Part shown: positions 51,613 to 59,960 of the stretch, in pieces
How positions within the stretch are numbered: the stretch's first letter is position 1
Layout: every line of letters starts with the position of its first letter
From: Dehalobacterium sp040766325
Lineage (GTDB): Bacteria > Bacillota > Dehalobacteriia > Dehalobacteriales > Dehalobacteriaceae
Reading direction: 5' to 3'
DNA: 64,000 bases
NCBI GenBank assembly: GCA_040766325.1
Contig: JAXGQR010000008.1
Coordinates: 87,795 to 151,794, forward strand
Notes under the pieces: generated by a model
The model's database searches: none
The model's input: only the letters and a program-made list of their open reading frames with translations
Told to the model about the DNA's origin: nothing
Translations under genes and position numbers: made by a program

Positions 51613-53757
51613 ATGGATTTGTTATGATCATTAAATCACCAACAACAGCAAGCCGTTTTATGCACAGATGGGCCTTTGTTGATCATGGCAGGTGCCGGGT
51701 CGGGAAAAACGAAGGTTTTAGTTCATCGCGTTGCTTATCTAATTGAAGAAAAAGGGGTTGACCCGGCTCAGATACTGGCTATTACCTTTACCAACAAAGC
51801 TGCCCGGGAAATGCGGGAGCGTATTGAACAATTAGTCGGCGAAAGCAGTAAGCGTATGTGGATTGGCACTTTTCATGCCACTTGTGTCCGCATCTTGCGT
51901 CAGGACATCCATCATCTCGGATTTCAGAGTAACTTTGTCATCTATGATGACAGCGATCAGCAACAATTAATCAAAAAATGTTTAAAAGAGTTAAATATAG
52001 ATGAAAAGAAATTCACCCCCAGGAGCATAGCCTCCGCTATCAGCAGCGGTAAAAATAAATGTTGGAACCCGGAAAAATTTGGCCAAATGGCAGGAAATTT
52101 TTATGAAGCCACAGCGGCAGATGTCTATCAACTTTATCAAAAGAAACTTAGGGAAAATAACGCCTTGGATTTTGATGATCTTATTATGAAAACGGTAGAG
52201 CTTTTTGGCAAGAAACCGGATATTCTCAGGTACTATCAGTATAAGTTCCGCTATATTTTAGTAGACGAGTATCAAGACACCAACCACAGCCAGTATCGCC
52301 TGATTCAGATGCTGGCAGAAAGTCATGGTAATCTGTGTGTCGTAGGTGATCCCGATCAATCCATCTATCGTTGGCGGGGTGCAGATATCCAAAACATCCT
52401 CGATTTTGAACAAGACTATGATCAGGCTCAGGTGATTCGCCTGGAACAAAATTATCGATCGACCCAAAACATTCTTAATGCTGCCAATGCCGTGATTCGT
52501 CATAATATGGGACGCAAAGAAAAGAATCTTTGGACAGATCAAGGGGCAGGGGCCAAAATTGTCTATCGGGTAACTGAGGACGAAAGGTCTGAAGGGGCCT
52601 TTGTGGCTGAAACAGCCTATGGTTTGCATGAGCAGGAAGGTGTTAGCTATCAAGACTGTGTTGTGCTCTACCGTACCCATGCCCAATCCCGTGCTCTAGA
52701 AGAGGCTTTCATTAAGTACAAAATTCCTTACCGCATTTACGGAGGGATTAAATTCTATGACCGTAAAGAAATTATGGATACTTTAGCTTATTTAAGAGTG
52801 CTTTCCAATACGGATGATGGGGTGAGTCTGGCGCGGATTATTAATGAACCGAAAAGAGGGATTGGCTTAACCACCTGGGAAAAGATCGAAAACTTCGCCA
52901 ATTTCGAAGCAATTGCTACCTTTAATGCTTTAAGTAGGCTTTCGGAAATCAACGGTCTTTCATCCCGTGGGCGCCATGCTGTACAAGGATTTTATGATAT
53001 CATGAAAACCTTACTTGAAAAGAAAAATAACATGTTCGTAACCCAATTGGTGGAAGAACTCTGGCACCGTACCGGCTATGTTGATGCTTTAAAGGCGGAT
53101 AAATCCCCGGAAGGCGAGAGCCGTCTGGAGAATTTACAGGAATTTCTTTCTGTAACGGCTGAATTTGATCAAACAACGGAAGAACCTACTTTGGAAAATT
53201 TCTTAGCGCAAATATCCTTATCTACGGATTTGGACTCTTTGCGCGAGGAAGATGCCGCAGTGACGATGATGACCTTGCATACAGCAAAAGGACTGGAGTT
53301 TCCTGTAGTATTTATGGTGGGACTGGAAGAAGGAGTATTTCCTCATGGTCGGGCTATGTTGGATGAAGAGGAGATGGAGGAAGAACGACGCCTCTGCTAT
53401 GTGGGGATGACCCGGGCTAAGGAAAGGTTATATATCAGCCGTGCCTATCACCGCATGCTTTGGGGCAAAAGTCAGTATAATCAAGAGTCTCGGTTTCTTA
53501 AAGAAATCCCCGAGGAATTGATGGATGAAGGAATCAAAGATTCCCTTAAGTCTGATAATAGGAAGCCCGCTTTTTCTTCACCGCGCAAGGCCGAGGGGTT
53601 ACTGAACCTGGGGGACAAAGTGCAACATGCCAAATTTGGTGTGGGTGTGATTGTAAAAACCGACGGATCTGGGGAAGATATGGAAGTCAGCGTTGCTTTC
53701 CCGAAACAAGGGATTAAGAGCTTTATGGTCAAATATGCTCCGATTAAAAAGGTATAG
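51613..53757 (+). CDS. pcrA: ATP-dependent DNA helicase PcrA/UvrD, stop at codon 5
   Basis: 714 codons. SF1 helicase in repair and rolling-circle replication. Frame from ATG 51613 (GAGGAGG upstream) has TGA at 51625-51627, followed in the same frame by SLNHQQQQAVLCTDGPLL and all motifs: Walker A MAGAGSGKTKVL, VDEYQDTNHSQYRL, GDPDQSIYRWRGAD, YRSTQNIL, MTLHTAKGLEFPVVF, YVGMTRAKERLY. The C-terminal domain GDKVQHAKFGVGVIV is intact. No better start with a ribosome binding site lies between the stop and the Walker A motif, so the TGA removes normal translation. PcrA is usually essential, so a base error is likely. In operon with ligA, 32 bases downstream. Confidence 0.9.
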
Positions 53758-53789
53758 CAACAACTGATAAAGAATAAGAGGTGTCCTGA

Positions 53790-55778
53790 ATGGATATAGC
53801 GGCGGCAAGAGCCAGAGTGGCCGAACTAAAAAAAGAGATTAATCATCATAATCAAGCCTATTATGAACTGGATCGTCCGGAAATTTCTGATGCAGCCTAT
53901 GATCGGCTGCTCAAAGAGTTAATGAGGTTAGAAAAGGAATATCCTCAATTGGTTACCTCCGATTCCCCCACCCAAAGGGTAGGAGGCAAACCTTTAACCG
54001 GCTTTCAGACGGTGCATCATCCCGAGCCTTTACTTTCCTTAAGCAATGCTTTTAGCGATGCTGATCTGAAATCATTTCACCAACGGGTAAGCCAGGTCGT
54101 TAAAGATCGGGTGGAATATGTGGTGGAACTGAAGATTGACGGCCTCACCGTAGCACTTAGTTATGAGGATGGTTTGTTGGTTTCGGGGGCTACCAGAGGA
54201 GATGGTTATACCGGGGAAGATATTACCCAAAACTTGAAAACCATTGTTACGGTGCCTTTAAGTTTGCCGGAGCCGATTTCGTCTTTAGTAGTGCGGGGCG
54301 AAGCTTTTATGCCGAAGAAAGCTTTTCTTAAGTTAAACGAAGAACGGGAAGAAGGGGGCGAATCTCCTTTTGCCAATCCCCGTAATGCCGCTGCCGGCTC
54401 ATTACGCCAATTAAGTCCTCAAGTTGCTGCTTCCCGTCAATTACAGGTTTTTGTTTATGATGTAATTCATGTGACCGACAAAGAAATTAATTCTCATAGC
54501 CAGGCTTTAGATTATCTTAAAGAGTTGGGCTTTTTGGTGAACCGGGTGCGCTTTGTATCCGCTAGTATTGAAGAGGTTATTGACTACATTGAGCAATGGA
54601 CCAAAAAGCGCCATCAGCTGCCCTATGAGATTGACGGTATGGTGGTTAAAGTAAATAATCTGGATCAGCGCCGGGTATTGGGAACTACCTCCAAGGCACC
54701 GCGCTGGGCTATTGCCTATAAGTTCCCGGCAGAAGAAGGAGAAACTTTTATTAAGGAGATTATCGTCCGGGTCGGACGTACCGGGGTTCTTACGCCGACC
54801 GCACTTTTAAAACCGGTGCGCTTAGCGGGGAGCACCGTCAGCCGCGCCACTTTGCATAATGAGGATCTGATTAAGGAAAAAGATATTATGATAGGCGATA
54901 CTGTTATCGTGCATAAAGCGGGAGATATTATTCCTGAGGTGGTTTCTGTGATCAAAGAAAAGCGGACAGGAAAAGAAACTCCCTTTGTGATGCCGGAAAA
55001 ATGTCCCGAATGCGGTTCTCAGGTGGTGCGCTTAAGTGATGAAGTTGCTTCCCGATGTACAGGAGGAGCTTGTCCCGCTCAGCTTCGGGAAACCTTAATT
55101 CATTTTGTTTCCCGGGATGCTATGGACATTGACGGACTAGGGCCGAAGATCCTTACGCAGTTGTTAGAATCAGGATTAGTACATGACGTAGCCGACCTGT
55201 ATTATTTGTTTCAGGAACAATTAGCAAAATTAGACCGATTGGGGGAGAAATCTGCTCAAAACATCATCTCTGCTGTGGAAAAGAGCAAGAACAATTCCCT
55301 GGCCCAATTGATCTTTGCCCTGGGTATTCGTTTTGTCGGTGCACGAACGGGAAAAATCCTGGCACAGCATTTCAGTTCTTTGGATGATTTACGGTCAGCT
55401 ACGGAAGAAGATTTAAAGGAAATCCCAGAAATTGGCGCCAAGATTGCTCAAAGCATTGTGATGTATTTTCGTCAGGAACAGAATCTGCACATCCTGGAAA
55501 AATTAAAAAAAGCTGGGGTCAATATGACTGCCGAAAAAGCTCCTCTCCAAGGATCTTTGATGGGGAAAACCTTCGTTATCACCGGTACTTTGCCAACTCT
55601 ATCCCGCAAAGAGGCTCAGAATCTCATTGAGGAAAGAGGGGGAAAGGTCTCCGGCAGTGTCAGTAAAAAAACGGACTATGTGGTTGTCGGTACGGAAGCA
55701 GGTTCCAAGTATGACAAAGCAGTAGCTTTAAATATTTCAATTCTTAGTGAAGAACAATTACTAAATATGCTTAAATAA
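53790..55778 (+). CDS. ligA: NAD-dependent DNA ligase
   Basis: 662 residues. Seals nicks with NAD+. Adenylation domain with active Lys near 115 in VVELKIDGLTVAL; SLSNAFSDADL; OB domain; zinc finger with four cysteines in CPECGSQVVRLSDEVASRC and GGACPAQ; helix-hairpin-helix region (LGEKSAQNII, IPEIGAKIAQSI); and C-terminal BRCT domain (GKTFVITGTLPTLSRKEAQ). Gene order pcrA-ligA is common in Firmicutes. Confidence 0.97.
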   Translation: MDIAAARARVAELKKEINHHNQAYYELDRPEISDAAYDRLLKELMRLEKEYPQLVTSDSPTQRVGGKPLTGFQTVHHPEPLLSLSNAFSDADLKSFHQRVSQVVKDRVEYVVELKIDGLTVALSYEDGLLVSGATRGDGYTGEDITQNLKTIVTVPLSLPEPISSLVVRGEAFMPKKAFLKLNEEREEGGESPFANPRNAAAGSLRQLSPQVAASRQLQVFVYDVIHVTDKEINSHSQALDYLKELGFLVNRVRFVSASIEEVIDYIEQWTKKRHQLPYEIDGMVVKVNNLDQRRVLGTTSKAPRWAIAYKFPAEEGETFIKEIIVRVGRTGVLTPTALLKPVRLAGSTVSRATLHNEDLIKEKDIMIGDTVIVHKAGDIIPEVVSVIKEKRTGKETPFVMPEKCPECGSQVVRLSDEVASRCTGGACPAQLRETLIHFVSRDAMDIDGLGPKILTQLLESGLVHDVADLYYLFQEQLAKLDRLGEKSAQNIISAVEKSKNNSLAQLIFALGIRFVGARTGKILAQHFSSLDDLRSATEEDLKEIPEIGAKIAQSIVMYFRQEQNLHILEKLKKAGVNMTAEKAPLQGSLMGKTFVITGTLPTLSRKEAQNLIEERGGKVSGSVSKKTDYVVVGTEAGSKYDKAVALNISILSEEQLLNMLK

Positions 55779-55838
55779 AAAATTTCTGTTATCAAGTATA
55801 AAAATCATGGTATAAGTCCGGGTATTCGTGATATGAAG

Positions 55839-57377
55839 TTACATCAGGGGTGCAAATACACGCAGAATGTCTTGAATGAAACGCATGGCTACGTTGCATT
55901 CACATTCCTCATTAGTGATCTCATGACAAATTTCCAGGGTATCTTGATAATCCTTGAGGATATCCTGCACCACCCGGCTTTTATGAATCCACACACCACA
56001 TTCAAAATGGAGATAGAGACTTCTAAAATCAAGATTGGTTGTGCCCACGGTAGCTGTTTTATCGTCAGAGATAAAGGTTTTGGAATGGATAAACCCGTCT
56101 GTATATTCGTAAATGCGTACACCGGCTTTGATTAGTTCCCGGTAGTAAGAACGGGTGGTGAGATGGACAAACCACCGATCATGTTTATGAGGCGTAACAA
56201 TGCGAACATCTACGCCGCTTTTTGCTGCCAAAGTCAGTGCGGAAATCATATCATCATCGACAATCAGGTAAGGGGTATAGATATAGAGGTACTTCTTGGC
56301 GTTGTAAATCATCTGCAGATAAATGTGTTCCCCCACATGTTCCTCATCCAAGGGAGAATCCCCATAAGGGATGAAAAAACCGTCCGATTTACTATCCATG
56401 GACATCAATTCATAGGTACGATATTTTGCAAAGTCTTCCGTAGTCTCTCTACTCATGTTCCACATTTGAAGAAACATCAGGGTAAAACTCCAAACGGCAG
56501 CGCCCTGTATCATAATTCCGTTATCCTTCCAATGACCGTAGCGATTGACGGCATTAATATATTCATCGGAAAGATTAATGCCCCCGGTAAAAGCGATCTT
56601 TCCGTCAATCACGGTAATCTTTCGATGGTCTCGATTGTTCTGCAAAGTTGAAAGAACAGGGCGGAAGGGATTAAAAACCACACACTGAATGCCCATGTGC
56701 TCTAAGGTTTTATGATAATCAATAGGTAATTTGAGAAAACAGCCCATGTCATCATACATGACCCGCACTTCAACCCCCTGGCGGGCTTTTTTTTGTAAAA
56801 TTTCCAGAATAGAGTTCCACATCATGCCTTCCTTAATGATAAAGTACTCCATAAAAATGAATTTTTCTGCTTTGTCCAGTTCTTCAAGCATTCGCGTATA
56901 TGTTTCTTCCCCGGTAGGCAAATAATCTGCCAGGGTGTTTTGATAAACGGGGAAGCCGATATAGTTTTGCAAATAATTGATTTGGGGAAGATGCTCCTTG
57001 CTTACGGTATGAATCCGCCGTAGAGTTTCCGCATCCTGGATTAATAGTGATTTTACTCTTTGATCCACAGAAGCGAGCCGATTTTTCAATTTTTTATTGG
57101 AGGATTGAAATTGAGTCAGCAAGTAGAAAAGTCCACCAAAGATGGGGAAAAGGGCAATTTGAATCACCCACAATAGTTTATAAGCCGGTTTATTTTTTTT
57201 ATTTATCATATTTAAAACAACATACAAGCTGATCAATGATAAAATAGGATATATGATAGCAAAACGTTTTACAGATCCGGAAATCATGATTATAATGACA
57301 ATTAATTGCAGTAAAATAAAAAAGGCGATCATGAAGCGAGTTCTAAAAAGTTTGCGCATCCAATTCTTTTGTTGCAT
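55839..57377 (-). CDS. cls: Cardiolipin synthase, second copy
   Basis: 512 residues. Two or three N-terminal helices (about 12-32, 36-55 and 66-86), then two PLD modules with HRKITVIDG near residue 249 and HSKTFISDD near 431, followed by GGINLSDEY and GTTNLDFRS. It is clearly a paralogue of 6228-7694 but distinct; the N-terminal layout with an extra helix differs. Divergent from the HPP gene across a 269-bp gap that holds the HPP promoter. Confidence 0.94.
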   Translation of the reverse strand: MQQKNWMRKLFRTRFMIAFFILLQLIVIIIMISGSVKRFAIIYPILSLISLYVVLNMINKKNKPAYKLLWVIQIALFPIFGGLFYLLTQFQSSNKKLKNRLASVDQRVKSLLIQDAETLRRIHTVSKEHLPQINYLQNYIGFPVYQNTLADYLPTGEETYTRMLEELDKAEKFIFMEYFIIKEGMMWNSILEILQKKARQGVEVRVMYDDMGCFLKLPIDYHKTLEHMGIQCVVFNPFRPVLSTLQNNRDHRKITVIDGKIAFTGGINLSDEYINAVNRYGHWKDNGIMIQGAAVWSFTLMFLQMWNMSRETTEDFAKYRTYELMSMDSKSDGFFIPYGDSPLDEEHVGEHIYLQMIYNAKKYLYIYTPYLIVDDDMISALTLAAKSGVDVRIVTPHKHDRWFVHLTTRSYYRELIKAGVRIYEYTDGFIHSKTFISDDKTATVGTTNLDFRSLYLHFECGVWIHKSRVVQDILKDYQDTLEICHEITNEECECNVAMRFIQDILRVFAPLM

Positions 57378-57575
57378 GCTCTAAGTCCTCCTAGAATTCT
57401 TTGTGCATAGAGCCAAAAAAGCATCTTTCCTATTATTTTATTCTTTTCCTTCATGATGTCTACTCCTGATCGCTTTATCTTTCATTTTTTCGAAAATTTT
57501 GTGTCTAAAATGGGTCAAAGGATCAAATTGACCGCAACTATCTCTTGAAAAGCAAGACTAGTAATGGCAAGGATA

Positions 57576-57605
57576 TTGACTAATTATTATTGATACCAAT
57601 ATAAT
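57576..57605 (+). promoter_or_regulatory. Probable sigma-A promoter of the HPP-UspA pair
   Basis: TTGACT at 57576-57581, 18-base spacer, consensus TATAAT at 57600-57605, 42 bases before the ATG. Confidence 0.7.
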
Positions 57606-57646
57606 TGAATTATTCTTACCTTTCATTTACATAAAGGAGTTCTGTT

Positions 57647-58204
57647 ATGTCGGAATCTGTTGTCGTACAAAAGGAAAAAAAGAATAGAATCATCAGGTAT
57701 TTTAGAAAATTTAAAGGATTTAAAAGAGAGGCTCCATTTGTCTCGCCGGTACCCATTGATATTATTGTAACTTTTATCGGCTCTTTCCTAGCTCTTGCTT
57801 TCTTAGGTTTATTAGCCTTTATTTATCAGAAACCAATGTTAGTTGCTCCATTTGGTGCGACCGCCGTTTTGGTTTACGGTGCCCCAGATGGTCCTCTGTC
57901 ACAGCCTCGAAACGTGATTTTAGGACATACCTTTTCGGCGCTAATAGGTGTCCTGACCTATCAGTTATTTGGGCTTACCTGGTGGTCTGTTGCTTTGGGG
58001 ACATCTTTAGCGATCATGGTGATGTTATTAACGAAAACTACCCATCCACCCGGTGGAGCTACAGCTCTGTTTGCTATCTTAAGTGGTGCCGGTCCGATGT
58101 ACATTTTGACGCCCATATTGTTTGGTGCTGTGATTATGGTGATCATTGCTCTCTTTGTCAATAATCTTTCGCCAAATCGTAACTACCCGAGATACTGGTT
58201 TTAA
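57647..58204 (+). CDS. HPP family integral membrane protein
   Basis: 185 residues, four to five helices. Contains the name-giving motif in TTHPPGGATALFAIL (about residues 128-142) plus APFGATAVLVYGAP and LSQPRNVILGH. HPP proteins are four-helix membrane proteins; plant and cyanobacterial members have been linked to nitrite transport in plastids, but the bacterial role is unclear. Followed after 20 bases by a UspA protein, a frequent pairing that suggests regulation by a nucleotide-binding partner (inference). AAAGGAG is upstream. Confidence 0.9.
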   Translation: MSESVVVQKEKKNRIIRYFRKFKGFKREAPFVSPVPIDIIVTFIGSFLALAFLGLLAFIYQKPMLVAPFGATAVLVYGAPDGPLSQPRNVILGHTFSALIGVLTYQLFGLTWWSVALGTSLAIMVMLLTKTTHPPGGATALFAILSGAGPMYILTPILFGAVIMVIIALFVNNLSPNRNYPRYWF

Positions 58205-58224
58205 AATTGAAATGAGGTGTGAAC

Positions 58225-58647
58225 ATGATCAAAAAAATACTTGTCCCTACCGACGGATCCGAATATTCGCGGCGAGCTTTCCTTTTGGCTCTAGATTTGG
58301 GGCGCCAACTGCAGGCAGAAATTATCTTGCTGTATGTAAAAGCTACACCTGAGGCCTTGGGATATGTACTTGCCAAAGATGCTGCCGTCGTTCAGGATCA
58401 GTACGTGAGCAGTGAAGCAGTCTTTGCTGCGGCGACTAAGGATCTTGAGCTAGATGGGGTGCAACTGGTTAAAAAACAAAAACCGGGTCGTGCAGCACAG
58501 GTAATTTTAAATGAGATTGAAGATGGGGACATTGATCTGGTTGTGATGGGGATGCGGGGCTATGGCCCGATTACCGGTTCTTTGATGGGTAGTGTCAGTC
58601 ATAAGGTACTGTCAAAAACAAAAAAACCAGTGCTATTAGTTAAATAA
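58225..58647 (+). CDS. Universal stress protein (UspA family)
   Basis: 140 residues from ATG 58225 (GAGGTG upstream). Typical N-terminus MIKKILVPTDGSEYSRRAFLLAL and the ATP-binding C-terminal motif GMRGYGPITGSLMGSVSHKVL (G-2x-G-9x-G-S/T pattern). Binds ATP in this subgroup. Cotranscribed with the HPP protein; probably modulates it or senses energy state. Confidence 0.93.
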   Translation: MIKKILVPTDGSEYSRRAFLLALDLGRQLQAEIILLYVKATPEALGYVLAKDAAVVQDQYVSSEAVFAAATKDLELDGVQLVKKQKPGRAAQVILNEIEDGDIDLVVMGMRGYGPITGSLMGSVSHKVLSKTKKPVLLVK

Positions 58648-58658
58648 TAAGATAAAAA

Positions 58659-58694
58659 AAGAGGCTGTTTCGATAAAAACAGTCTCCTTTTTAG
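58659..58694. terminator. Bidirectional intrinsic terminator
   Basis: AAGAGGCTGTT and AACAGTCTCCTT pair with one bulge, flanked by A and T runs. Sits between the UspA gene and the leftward cotJC. Confidence 0.82.
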
Positions 58695-58719
58695 TGCTTA
58701 ATGGAAGAAAGGTAGCGGA

Positions 58720-59292
58720 TTAATAAAATCTTTTTTCTGTTAATTTTTCCTGAACATGATTTAGGGTTTCACCAAAACGCTGGAAGTGCACGATTTCTCT
58801 TTCTCGCAAAAACCTCAAGGCTTCAATGATCCCGGGATCATCAGTCAGATTAATCAAATGTTCGTACGTAGCCCTGGCCTTTTCTTCCGCTGCCATATCC
58901 TCATGAAGATCAGCCACCGGGTCTCCCAGGCATGCTACATATTTGGCGGACCAGGGTACACCATTGGAGTCCATCCAGAATAGGCCGTTGTCATGTTGTG
59001 CATACCAGCCGCCTAAACCTGCTTCTTGCATTTCCTGTGGTGTTGCGTCTTTAATTAATTTATAAACCATAGTAGCAATCATTTCCATATGGGCTAATTC
59101 CTCGGTGCCGATATCTGTCAGCACCCCCTTTGCACGTGATGTAGGCATGCTGTATCTTTGATTTAAATAGCGTAGGGAAGCTGAAAGCTCACCGTCCGGC
59201 CCTCCATACTGGGTAATGAGATTTTTTGCCATGGCAATATCCTTACCCATCACCCGAACAGGGAATTCTAATTTTTTTTCATATAGCCACAT
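58720..59292 (-). CDS. cotJC: Spore coat protein CotJC (manganese catalase family)
   Basis: 190 residues. Ferritin-like manganese catalase fold: ELSASLRYLNQRYSMP, ELAHMEMIATMVYKL with metal ligands, DMAAEEKARATYEHL, and REREIVHFQRFGE. The order cotJA-cotJB-cotJC is that of Bacillus and Clostridium spore coat operons. Likely a coat component that may destroy hydrogen peroxide. Upstream AAAGGAGG. Confidence 0.94.
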   Translation of the reverse strand: MWLYEKKLEFPVRVMGKDIAMAKNLITQYGGPDGELSASLRYLNQRYSMPTSRAKGVLTDIGTEELAHMEMIATMVYKLIKDATPQEMQEAGLGGWYAQHDNGLFWMDSNGVPWSAKYVACLGDPVADLHEDMAAEEKARATYEHLINLTDDPGIIEALRFLREREIVHFQRFGETLNHVQEKLTEKRFY

Positions 59293-59313
59293 GCTTTATT
59301 TCCTCCTTAAAGA

Positions 59314-59577
59314 TTATTCCTCCCAGGGCCAAGGTTCTTCAATCCATTGCCAGGGAAAACGACTGGGGCTGCCGCCAAAATGGACTAAGGGACCGTATCT
59401 TGTTTCGAACATATTTTTTAAATTCATTAATTCTTCCGTCAACCTATTGTAATCATTTAGCGCTTGCTCATGCTCGGGGTTGGTGTCAAGAAAAAGATTC
59501 AATTCAATACAAGCAAATTCTACCTCCTGGATTTTTCTTAATAGCTCTGTCCGATTTAACCTCGCCATAATTTTCAC
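59314..59577 (-). CDS. cotJB: Spore coat protein CotJB
   Basis: 87 residues, helical N-terminus (LLRKIQEVEFACIELNLFLDTNP) and the C-terminal FGGSPSRFPWQWIEEPWPWE typical of CotJB. Needed in Bacillus for assembly of the CotJ proteins in the coat. Between cotJA and cotJC, ends a few bases before cotJC starts. Confidence 0.93.
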   Translation of the reverse strand: MKIMARLNRTELLRKIQEVEFACIELNLFLDTNPEHEQALNDYNRLTEELMNLKNMFETRYGPLVHFGGSPSRFPWQWIEEPWPWEE

Positions 59578-59583
59578 CTCCGG

Positions 59584-59748
59584 TTATCTTTTTGGCTTGT
59601 ACGGTTGGTAGAGGTTGGGGAAAAGTGTCCCTTTAATCAATGCTTCTTTCAAGGGAAAGATGCTTTCGTAAGGTTGGGGAGGAACCCATGCCTGAGCTAA
59701 TCTTACTCTTGGCATTGGACAGGGTATAGAATGATCCTTTTTTCCCAT
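59584..59748 (-). CDS. cotJA: Spore coat associated protein CotJA
   Basis: 54 residues from ATG 59748 with AAAGGAGTG upstream. Sequence IPCPMPRVRLAQAWVPPQPYESIFPLKEAL is split normally; RLAQAWVPPQPY and LFPNLYQPY are the CotJA hallmarks. First gene of the leftward cotJABC operon; its stop codon is six bases before cotJB. Confidence 0.9.
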   Translation of the reverse strand: MGKKDHSIPCPMPRVRLAQAWVPPQPYESIFPLKEALIKGTLFPNLYQPYKPKR

Positions 59749-59960
59749 TTATTTCACTCCTTTATTGATTAATCGATACATTTTATTCAAAGGTTCCTGT
59801 GGTTGGTGACAAAATACATTAAAAGATATTTCCAATGATCTCAAGTAGGGATATTTTAGGCTCTTTATTGTGTTTCTTGATGCTCTTTGATAAAATAAAA
59901 CCAGTAAAAGCATGAGATGTTCTTTTAGCAATGAACAAAAAAAGTCAGGAGTGTGCCCTG

